Shown here piece by piece: positions 1 to 6,094 of a stretch of DNA of 8,766 nucleotides. A program made the position numbers and the translations under genes. Source of the DNA: Bacillota bacterium (GTDB taxonomy: Bacteria; Bacillota; Clostridia; Acetivibrionales; Acetivibrionaceae); the NCBI GenBank assembly GCA_023421115.1, contig JAEZUI010000140.1, positions 1 to 8,766 on the forward strand, given 5' to 3'. Below the pieces are notes generated by a model. It made no database searches. It was not told the DNA's origin and saw nothing but the letters and a program-made list of their open reading frames with translations. The first letter of the stretch is position 1. Each line of letters opens with the position of its first letter.

Positions 1-99
1 AAAGATCAAAATGTGCTGGATTCAGTAATGCCTTGGTCAAGTGATCTGCCTGAATCTTGCAGACTTCATGATAAAATTATACAACAGAAGGAGCAGTAG
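1..99 (+). CDS. 3' end of an unidentified gene (partial)
   Basis: An open frame enters from the left edge and ends at a TAG at 97-99, giving a 32-residue C-terminal tail that includes the stretch VMPWSSDLPESCRLHD. The other two plus frames are closed by stops within the first 45 bases, so this is the only frame that can carry a gene from the left. I do not recognise the family. Another frame, open at 75-140, encodes a beta-strand-like tail (VVVDGSYFTLTLKG). The true C-terminus may therefore have been displaced by a frameshift near positions 75-90. No terminator is seen right after the stop. Confidence 0.4.
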   Translation, partial: KDQNVLDSVMPWSSDLPESCRLHDKIIQQKEQ

Positions 100-215
100 T
101 TGTAGACGGGTCGTATTTTACGCTTACTTTAAAAGGATAAATACTATATGGTTATCAGGCAGCAATAGAAAGTAATTATTGAAAGAAAAAATAGATTCCT
201 TTAAGTTTAGTATCG

Positions 216-246
216 TTGAAATATAGATTGATAATTGTAATATGAT
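216..246 (+). promoter_or_regulatory. weak candidate promoter upstream of the Wzy-like gene
   Basis: TTGAAA at 216-221 and TATGAT at 241-246 resemble -35 and -10 boxes, but the 19-base spacer is long. An alternative -10 is TAATAT at 238-243 with a 16-base spacer. In such AT-rich DNA this is weak evidence. The rest of 100-361 shows no convincing gene, hairpin or repeat. Confidence 0.22.
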
Positions 247-348
247 TTGGGTTTATAAATATATCTTAAGAGTTAGAAAGTAAAAGATTCAGACTACTCG
301 GTAAATAATCACAATAGCCGCCACACAATGCCAGAGAGAATAAAAAAC

Positions 349-355
349 TGAGGAG
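349..355 (+). promoter_or_regulatory. ribosome binding site that fixes a GTG start
   Basis: TGAGGAG lies six bases before the GTG at 362. It supports the non-ATG start; no ATG in the same frame has comparable spacing. Confidence 0.75.
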
Positions 356-361
356 TTTAAC

Positions 362-1570
362 GTGAAATATTTAAGAATTAACAAAATTGGCATTATATAT
401 ATGATTTTAATAATTTGTAGTTTGTTAGTTGATCAACCTGCTATAATAGGAAAAGCCATACTTGGCAGGACAAGATATATTTTTAATTTTAGTATTATTC
501 TACTTGCGTTATTACCAGTATTTAAGAACATGTTTAATTCTGCCATAAAAATAAAGCGTATTCAGTGTTATTATATATTAACATGCATCATTCCGTATAT
601 TGCAATTATGATTTTAAGTATAGCTTTAAATATAGGTGTAGAAAAACCTATCTACAGCGAAATAATAACAACAACTTTATATTGGATTTTTCCAGTATTG
701 ACAATGTATAGTGCGGTGGCTTTACTAGGTACAAAAGCCGTTGATTATACTTTTTACGCTTTAGCAATAGATTATTCTCTGCATCTAATAGTTTATTTTT
801 TAAGGTATGGTATTAGTGGTATTTTTAATTTCTTCACTTATGCTACTGAATATGGAAGTGTTTTAGAAACTCATTCTGTTACCTTAACACTAGGAATGTT
901 TGTTTTGTATTATTTAATGTTTGATAAGAAAAAAGAAAACAGATGGAAATTCATTATATCCGCTGTTTTCTTTTTGATGGGGTTCAAACGTATTGCAATA
1001 ATAGCTATACCCGTATCGGCCATAACTTTTTTATTTATCAACAAAAGAAAGGAGAAGGTTAAAGGTATAATCAATACATTTGCCATTTTCACTTTTTTAA
1101 TTAGTTTTGTTTACATATATATCATACATTCTGGAATTCTAAATATGTTAATTTTAAAATACGATATCAATACTATGAGCAGAATTCAGGCTTTTAATTA
1201 TTTCAATAGTTATTACAATCTTTCCCCATCATATATGGGAACCGGTATTGGATTTGTAATGAAGGAACTCAAAACAATAGGTAAAGAGTTATATGGTATG
1301 GGGGATTTGCACAATGATATTTTAAAGATGTATATTGAGATTGGATTTTGGGGGTTTTCAGCTTTTTTCATAAATATGATCATATTACAAACAAATAGAC
1401 TTATTAAAATACACTACAAAACAGGTATTGTATATTTTACGTTAATAATATATACAATGATTCTTTGTTTTACAGATAATATATTAAGGTACAACACATA
1501 TTTGATTGTATTTTACATGATTCCATTAGTATGTTTCTTGCGGTTATCAAAGGATCAAAAATTCGAATAA
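362..1570 (+). CDS. O-antigen polymerase/ligase-like membrane protein (Wzy type)
   Basis: A 402-residue, very hydrophobic protein with about 11-12 predicted membrane segments (roughly 10-23, 39-55, 70-90, 104-123, 127-147, 173-187, 197-227 as two, 236-255, 327-343, 355-372 and 378-394). A large outside loop at about 256-325 contains GTGIGF (293-298) and ends in LHNDILKMYIEIGFWG (316-331). This His-Asn-Asp followed by a Gly-containing helix is the typical signature of the O-antigen ligase/polymerase (Wzy_C-like) family. GFKRIAII at 207-214 matches the Arg-containing helix common in these proteins. Such enzymes join lipid-linked repeat units into polysaccharide, or transfer the polymer, at the outer face of the cytoplasmic membrane. 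The neighbouring sugar transferase supports a role in exopolysaccharide or capsule formation. Polymerase and ligase cannot be told apart here. The GTG start is supported by a good ribosome site. No terminator was found after the stop. Confidence 0.8.
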   Translation: MKYLRINKIGIIYMILIICSLLVDQPAIIGKAILGRTRYIFNFSIILLALLPVFKNMFNSAIKIKRIQCYYILTCIIPYIAIMILSIALNIGVEKPIYSEIITTTLYWIFPVLTMYSAVALLGTKAVDYTFYALAIDYSLHLIVYFLRYGISGIFNFFTYATEYGSVLETHSVTLTLGMFVLYYLMFDKKKENRWKFIISAVFFLMGFKRIAIIAIPVSAITFLFINKRKEKVKGIINTFAIFTFLISFVYIYIIHSGILNMLILKYDINTMSRIQAFNYFNSYYNLSPSYMGTGIGFVMKELKTIGKELYGMGDLHNDILKMYIEIGFWGFSAFFINMIILQTNRLIKIHYKTGIVYFTLIIYTMILCFTDNILRYNTYLIVFYMIPLVCFLRLSKDQKFE

Positions 1571-1753
1571 TTTGTAGTATATTAAAATTAAATTATCTAT
1601 TATATGACGAAATTTTTTTGTGTTGCGAATTAATATACGGTAGGGATAATGTTTTTTACGATAAAAAGGTAATATTACTTATTTGAACAAGTATAAGTAT
1701 TAAACTTTGCGTGGGAAAAAATCGAAAAATAATAAATATATTCGAAAAAGGCT

Positions 1754-1782
1754 TTAACATTAATACCTTTATTTGCTATAAT
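1754..1782 (+). promoter_or_regulatory. strong sigma-A type promoter for the sugar transferase
   Basis: TTAACA at 1754-1759 (five of six consensus bases) is separated by exactly 17 bases from a perfect TATAAT at 1777-1782. A TG at 1774-1775 makes this an extended -10. The expected transcription start is near 1789. It is the best promoter match in the window and is oriented toward the sugar transferase, about 290 bases upstream of its start codon. Confidence 0.7.
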
Positions 1783-2063
1783 AATCATTAAAGAGTCAAA
1801 GAAGCTAGTTGTTATAGATATAGATTCAATATAGAGAGATAGATAAAACATTATTTTTTGAAACAAATAACATTAATTAACTATAAGGGAAAGGAATACT
1901 TTATATGCTTAACAAATTTATTACAAACGAAAGAAGGGTTCCGTGGCATAATATTATTTGATTTTTATCGCAATATTGAAATTTGGCACTTAAATAAGTA
2001 TATTCGCAATACTCTAAATTATTATTTTATATGTGATATTCGAAGTGTTTTCTATATTTGGAC

Positions 2064-2073
2064 GGGGGGAAAG
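2064..2073 (+). promoter_or_regulatory. ribosome binding site deciding the ATG at 2076
   Basis: A purine run, GGGGGGAAAG, ends two bases before the ATG at 2076. The same frame also has a TTG at 2058, but that codon lies before the purine run and has no ribosome site of its own. The ATG is therefore chosen. Confidence 0.65.
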
Positions 2074-2075
2074 TA

Positions 2076-3470
2076 ATGCACAATTCTAACAAGCTTGCTT
2101 ATGCTAACTTGGGTCAGTTTTTTCTTGATCTGTTTTTTTTGGTGGTGTCTTATGTTGCAGCATATCTGATTTCTTCAAAATTAAAGGTTCTATATGGTAT
2201 TGGTGAATTTATATGGGTGCCGATTGTTTATATTCCAATATGGGTCCTCACTATGTTGAGTCTCGGTATGTACAATAAAACTACTTTCAATTACAATGAC
2301 AGAATAATTAGAAATGTTTTGTTTTCTTCATTTATTTCAGGTATGTTTTTGACTTTTATTATGTTTTTTATAAAAGAAACGATGTGCAGTAAAACCATGT
2401 TTGTGACTTTTGTTATAACATCGGTTGTCACTACAATTATCGAGAGAATTGTTTATATACATATCATAAATAAGCATCGGAGCAGTAATGCAGCAAATGT
2501 AATATTTGTAGGGGTGCCGGAAAAAGCATTGGAATATGCGTATTACATAAGAAAGACCAATTTGAAAATTAATGTTATAGGTTATGTGAGTATGTATAAG
2601 CACAAGCCTTTTAAAAGTAAGAAGACTTTAGGCTATGTTGAAAATTTGGAAGATATTTTGAAAAACAATGCTGTGGATCAGGTTATATTCACTTTACCTA
2701 CAGGTTATGCTGGTGAGTTTGGAAAATATGTATGTCTTTGTGAAGAGATGGGTATTACAGCCAAGATGATTGTTGACCTTTACGACTTAAAGATAGCAAA
2801 GACTTATATGGCTTATATAGGTACTTTACCCGTATTAACTTTCCATTCTGTAAATGTTAATACTTTCGAACTGTCAATGAAGAGATTGGTAGATATAATG
2901 GGAGCGCTTATAGGACTTTTGCTGACAGGGATTGCTTCGATAATTATAGTTCCCGCCATTAAATTGACTTCTCCGGGGCCTGCTCTTTTCTCTCAGAAAA
3001 GGGTTGGACTCAATGGAAGAATATTTAAGATATATAAGTTTAGAACTATGTATGTTGATGCGGAAGAGCGCAAGAAGGACCTTATGAAACAAAATGAGGT
3101 GAGTGGTGGTCTGATGTTTAAGATAAAGTCTGACCCTAGAATTACAAAGGTCGGTAAGTTTTTGAGAAAGACAAGCCTTGATGAGCTGCCTCAGTTTATA
3201 AATGTGCTAAAGGGTGATATGAGCCTTGTTGGGACAAGACCACCTACCGTTGATGAAGTTAGCAAATATGAGAATTATCACAGAAGGAGAATAAGTTTCA
3301 AACCAGGCCTCACAGGAATGTGGCAAGTTAGCGGAAGAAGCAATATAACAGATTTTGAACAGGTTGTAAGTTTAGATACACAATACATAGATGAATGGTC
3401 CTTCTGGCTGGATATCAAGATAATTCTTAAAACCATACTGGTTGTGCTAAAAAGAGGAGATGCATATTAA
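2076..3470 (+). CDS. polyprenyl-phosphate glycosylphosphotransferase (initiating sugar transferase)
   Basis: A 464-residue membrane enzyme of the WbaP/CpsE-like family. It transfers a sugar-1-phosphate from a nucleotide sugar to undecaprenyl phosphate, the first step of exopolysaccharide, capsule or O-antigen assembly. Four N-terminal membrane segments (about 12-32, 46-64, 80-99, 107-125) lead into a Rossmann-like CoA-binding-type domain (about 140-255). A fifth membrane segment (about 271-296) and the catalytic bacterial sugar transferase domain follow. Visible hallmarks are SPGPALFSQKRVG (299-311), KFRTM..DAEE (321-331, with the Asp-Glu pair typical of the active site), SLDELPQFINVLKGDMSLVG (367-386) followed by TRPP (387-390), and KPGLTGMWQVSGRS (409-422). 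Length and order are normal for the family, so it looks intact. The sugar (galactose, glucose, GalNAc or other) cannot be read from the sequence. It has its own promoter and terminator, so it is probably transcribed alone. A related second copy begins its C-terminal end at 8681 on the other strand. Confidence 0.93.
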   Translation: MHNSNKLAYANLGQFFLDLFFLVVSYVAAYLISSKLKVLYGIGEFIWVPIVYIPIWVLTMLSLGMYNKTTFNYNDRIIRNVLFSSFISGMFLTFIMFFIKETMCSKTMFVTFVITSVVTTIIERIVYIHIINKHRSSNAANVIFVGVPEKALEYAYYIRKTNLKINVIGYVSMYKHKPFKSKKTLGYVENLEDILKNNAVDQVIFTLPTGYAGEFGKYVCLCEEMGITAKMIVDLYDLKIAKTYMAYIGTLPVLTFHSVNVNTFELSMKRLVDIMGALIGLLLTGIASIIIVPAIKLTSPGPALFSQKRVGLNGRIFKIYKFRTMYVDAEERKKDLMKQNEVSGGLMFKIKSDPRITKVGKFLRKTSLDELPQFINVLKGDMSLVGTRPPTVDEVSKYENYHRRRISFKPGLTGMWQVSGRSNITDFEQVVSLDTQYIDEWSFWLDIKIILKTILVVLKRGDAY

Positions 3471-3541
3471 AGATTACGCTATTTTGTGAAATGACAATTG
3501 ATCAGTTTTTTGGAAGGGCGCATAATTTAATTTCAACAAAG

Positions 3542-3570
3542 AGTTAAGGAAAAAATTCCTTAACTTTTTT
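3542..3570 (+). terminator. rho-independent terminator after the sugar transferase
   Basis: AGTTAAGGAA (3542-3551) pairs perfectly with TTCCTTAACT (3556-3565) across an AAAA loop. Six T run from 3565 to 3570. The A-rich left flank could extend the pairing by a G-T pair and three A-T pairs. It lies 71 bases after the stop at 3470 and separates the sugar transferase from the hydrolase unit. Confidence 0.88.
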
Positions 3571-3641
3571 AGAGTATAGGACAATTTAATAAATGAAAGT
3601 AGAAGTCTGCTGTCCAATCATGATACAAATTATGTAAAGTA

Positions 3642-3670
3642 AATGCATTTCATCCCATGAATCATGCATT
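3642..3670 (+). repeat. inverted repeat just upstream of the hydrolase promoter
   Basis: AATGCAT (3642-3648) and ATGCATT (3664-3670) are perfect inverted copies. Inside them TTCAT (3649-3653) pairs with ATGAA (3657-3661), leaving a CCC loop and a two-base bulge (3662-3663). No T-run follows, so it is not a terminator. Its centre is about 63 bases before the predicted transcription start, a usual place for an activator site. That role is inference. Confidence 0.5.
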
Positions 3671-3683
3671 ATGTCAGGAATTA

Positions 3684-3712
3684 TTGAATTTAAATAATGA
3701 TAAATATATAAT
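3684..3712 (+). promoter_or_regulatory. sigma-A type promoter of the hydrolase/lipoprotein unit
   Basis: TTGAAT (3684-3689, four of six consensus bases) and a perfect TATAAT (3707-3712) are separated by 17 bases. Transcription would start near 3719, giving a short leader of about 40 bases before the ATG at 3759. Confidence 0.65.
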
Positions 3713-3744
3713 TAATTGCGTAAGCAGCATGGGAAAATAGTGGT

Positions 3745-3752
3745 GAGGTGAT
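3745..3752 (+). promoter_or_regulatory. strong ribosome binding site of the hydrolase gene
   Basis: GAGGTGAT, inside the longer GGTGAGGTGAT, lies six bases before ATG 3759. It closely matches the Gram-positive anti-Shine-Dalgarno complement and suggests efficient translation from this start. Confidence 0.8.
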
Positions 3753-3758
3753 AATACG

Positions 3759-6047
3759 ATGTCGAAGATAACTATAGATGCAAAGGCATTAGAGAATATA
3801 AGAAATAGAATTAATGATCTTTATAGAAGAATTGGAAGTGCTGAAAACAGTCTTTCATCTGTAAGAAATTCACTAGATTGGGATGTTCGAAACCGTAATG
3901 GAATAGATGGAACTTTTTGTAATGTGTTAGAGGATATTTCGGATAGGGAAATAGAGCTTTTGAAAGCAGAACAGTTTTTAACTAGCACTATTGAAAGCTA
4001 TAAAGCTGCAGAACGTCAATTATTGGTGAAGTTAAATATGAATAGCGAGGACCCTAAGCCAGAAAAGAATAATGCTTACGATGAAATTAAAGATTTAATT
4101 TTGTTAACAATAAAAAGTTTGACGAAAATTCTCAACAGATACTTTAAGAGAATACTAATGGCAAGTCCATATTTTTTAATGATTGCCCAATTAAGACGTA
4201 TATTAAAAATATTAATGGCTTTAGGTATTAAGCTAAAAAACGAACAGCTTGAAGAACCTAAAACTGATAAAACTCATATACCTACACTAGATGGAGTCCT
4301 TGAATATAACCTTGATGAATATAACCCGGATGTCTTAATTATGCAAAAGCGGTTGAACGAATTAGGATATACCGACGCAAACGGTAATAAACTTGAGGAA
4401 GATGGCATTTTTGGACCTAGGACTCTCGAGGCTGTAAATAAATATAAAGAAGAGTATAACTTGTGGAATCACGGAGAATATGAAGGAAAAGTTGGAATAA
4501 CAACCTGGGAGCACATGTTTACTAATCCAAAGGTTCCTTATAATAATGAAAGTGTTCCTAGTGGTGAGACAAATACTGAGGGTTCAGTAGAGGTTGATCC
4601 TAATACAGGTGCATACAGTGAGTTTGATTATAATTGGACAGGTGAGCATGTTACTCCTGAGTTTAAATCGAAGGTTATTGAGATAGCTCAAAAGCTTGGA
4701 ATCGATCCTGATGACCTTATGGCAATTATGGCTTTCGAATCAGGCTTTAGTCCAACTGCTGTCAACGGAAAATCTGGTGCAACAGGCTTGATTCAGTTTA
4801 TGCCTTCAACAGCTAAAGGTCTTGGAACATCTACAGAACAACTCGCAAAGATGACAGCTATAGAGCAATTGGATTATGTTTATGAATATTTTAAAGGATA
4901 TACAGGAAAAATTCACAATGTTTATGATGCTTATATGGTTGTATTTATGCCGGTAGCAGTAGGCAAGGATAATGATTTTATACTGGGAATAAAGGATTCG
5001 GATCAAATTATGCCCGGTACTAAAAATACTTGCTATGGTAAAGTATATGAGCAAAATTCAGGATTGGATATCAATAAAGACGGGATAATAACAAAAGGAG
5101 AAGCTGCCCAAAGAGTTATAAATAAAAGAGATACTTATGAAAAAACAAATAATTCCCCATCAGAACCAAAACCAGAACCAAAACCAGAACCAAAACCAGA
5201 GCAATCTGGTGGCAGTAACGGTAATTTTGAAACATATACTGTAAAGTCGGGTGATACGTTAAGTGCTATTGCAGCAAGATATAATACAACGGTTGCCAAA
5301 CTTGCAGAAATCAACAATATATCTAATGTGAATTTAATAAACGTTGGACAGGTTTTAAAAATACCTAAATTTAACGGTAGTATTCCGGATGGGTCAACTG
5401 AACCGAACAATACTACACAGCCGGGTGAGCCAGCTCAGACTTCCGGCAATGGTCTAACACACAACAGTAACGGAAATGTGAGCAGTACAAATGCTTGTGT
5501 ACCTGTTAAGCCTCTTATTACAAATACCGGTGAAAGAAGTGCAGAAAACTATAATGCTGTAATAGACCAGTTTAACGTAGCTACTAACCCTCGCTATAAA
5601 ATCAGAAATAATAATACCTACTGTAATATTTTTGGCTGGGATGTTACTGTGGCCATGGGAGCTGAACTGCCACATTGGATAAATCGTGCTACAAATGAGC
5701 CCTATACCTATGATACATCAAAAACCTATGCCCAAAATGCTGATGTTGCTCGTGAACTTAATGCAAATAGTGTAGCTGATTGGGTTAGGGATTATGGTCC
5801 AAATTATGGATGGAGACCTGCTACAGCACAAGAAGCACAGGCGGCTGCAAATGCAGGTAAACCAACAATTGGTGTATGGAAAAATACAGGAGGTATAGGT
5901 CATGTTATTGTGGTCAGACCAAACCCTACCAATGATGGTGAAATACATATTGCACAAGCTGGGGCAAGTAATTATAATCATGGTACATTAAGTAATCATG
6001 CGAGTTCAAAATTTAGAAACGGAGTTTTATTCTATGTTCATGACTAA
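3759..6047 (+). CDS. modular cell-wall hydrolase: WXG-like N-terminus, PG-binding, transglycosylase, LysM, Cys/His peptidase-like domain
   Basis: A 762-residue protein predicted to bind and cut peptidoglycan. Domains in order: a helical N-terminus (1-95) with a Ser-Leu-Asp-Trp-Asp turn at 38-42, resembling WXG100/LXG-type secretion hairpins; a cationic, hydrophobic helix-rich stretch (about 111-160); a PG_binding_1-like domain (about 188-254, with DGIFGPRTLEAVNKY); an SLT/lysozyme-like lytic transglycosylase (about 295-460) with probable catalytic Glu327 in MAFESGF and ATGLIQFMPSTA at 341-352; inside its end, an EF-hand-like loop (Asp437, Asn439, Asp441, Ile444, Glu448); a Pro-Glu-Pro-Lys linker (468-481); one LysM (about 491-536); a Thr/Pro/Asn-rich linker; and a C-terminal domain (about 580-762) with TYCNIFGWDV (Cys622), GHVIVV (His715) and IHIAQAG (His730), suggesting a CHAP or NlpC/P60-like fold. 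There is no Sec signal peptide, so export may use a type VII-like or other route; no secretion genes are visible. The strong ribosome site fixes the start. The lipoprotein gene follows 47 bases later with no terminator between. Domain calls are by motif; the C-terminal fold is least certain. Confidence 0.85.
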   Translation: MSKITIDAKALENIRNRINDLYRRIGSAENSLSSVRNSLDWDVRNRNGIDGTFCNVLEDISDREIELLKAEQFLTSTIESYKAAERQLLVKLNMNSEDPKPEKNNAYDEIKDLILLTIKSLTKILNRYFKRILMASPYFLMIAQLRRILKILMALGIKLKNEQLEEPKTDKTHIPTLDGVLEYNLDEYNPDVLIMQKRLNELGYTDANGNKLEEDGIFGPRTLEAVNKYKEEYNLWNHGEYEGKVGITTWEHMFTNPKVPYNNESVPSGETNTEGSVEVDPNTGAYSEFDYNWTGEHVTPEFKSKVIEIAQKLGIDPDDLMAIMAFESGFSPTAVNGKSGATGLIQFMPSTAKGLGTSTEQLAKMTAIEQLDYVYEYFKGYTGKIHNVYDAYMVVFMPVAVGKDNDFILGIKDSDQIMPGTKNTCYGKVYEQNSGLDINKDGIITKGEAAQRVINKRDTYEKTNNSPSEPKPEPKPEPKPEQSGGSNGNFETYTVKSGDTLSAIAARYNTTVAKLAEINNISNVNLINVGQVLKIPKFNGSIPDGSTEPNNTTQPGEPAQTSGNGLTHNSNGNVSSTNACVPVKPLITNTGERSAENYNAVIDQFNVATNPRYKIRNNNTYCNIFGWDVTVAMGAELPHWINRATNEPYTYDTSKTYAQNADVARELNANSVADWVRDYGPNYGWRPATAQEAQAAANAGKPTIGVWKNTGGIGHVIVVRPNPTNDGEIHIAQAGASNYNHGTLSNHASSKFRNGVLFYVHD
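5161..5200 (+). repeat. 12-base tandem repeat coding the Pro-Glu-Pro-Lys linker
   Basis: The unit CAGAACCAAAAC is repeated three times exactly (5161-5196) with the start of a fourth copy. It encodes the PEPK linker between the transglycosylase domain and LysM. Exact 12-base units keep the frame, so copy number can change by slippage and alter linker length without breaking the gene. Confidence 0.9.
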
Positions 6048-6079
6048 GAGCAAAATCGTGTTACCTAAATAAAAATAAT

Positions 6080-6086
6080 AAGGTGG
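6080..6086 (+). promoter_or_regulatory. ribosome binding site deciding the ATG at 6095
   Basis: AAGGTGG lies eight bases before ATG 6095. An in-frame GTG at 6083 falls inside this site and cannot be the start. Starting at 6095 also gives a proper lipoprotein signal peptide. Confidence 0.8.
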
Positions 6087-6094
6087 TTTATAAT

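Larger units (their letters stand above)
1571..2075 (+). other. 505-base gap: promoter region and long leader of the sugar transferase
   Basis: No gene can be supported here. The first half is AT-rich, with a possible weak promoter (TTGCGA at 1623-1628, GATAAT at 1645-1650, 16-base spacer). A strong promoter lies at 1754-1782, so about 285 bases (about 1789-2075) would be transcribed as an untranslated leader. No known riboswitch fold was recognised and no hairpin with a T-run was seen in the leader. A ribosome-site-preceded 18-codon frame starts at ATG 1905 and stops at 1959-1961. Its status as a leader peptide is unproven. Confidence 0.5.

Noticed and set aside
1905..1961. An 18-codon frame with an AAGGAA-like site in the leader
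   Set aside because: It is too short to support as a gene without conservation. It is kept only as part of the leader finding.
2058..2075. TTG start six codons upstream for the sugar transferase
   Set aside because: It precedes the purine-rich ribosome site and would put that site inside the coding region; ATG 2076 is better placed.
1858..2076. A 72-codon plus-strand open frame before the sugar transferase
   Set aside because: It starts at TTG with no ribosome site, has no recognisable family features, and runs into the ATG of the next gene. The AT-rich leader makes a chance frame plausible.
5135..5410. A minus-strand 91-codon frame with Gly-Ser-Gly-Phe repeats
   Set aside because: It is the complement of the PEPK tandem repeat and the LysM region of a well-supported plus-strand gene.
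6083..6094. GTG start four codons upstream for the lipoprotein
   Set aside because: The GTG is part of the AAGGTGG ribosome site. ATG 6095 gives correct spacing and a normal lipoprotein signal peptide.
6089..6094. Perfect TATAAT directly before the lipoprotein ATG
   Set aside because: It is too close to the start codon: transcription would begin inside the coding region and lose the ribosome site. No -35 box was seen.
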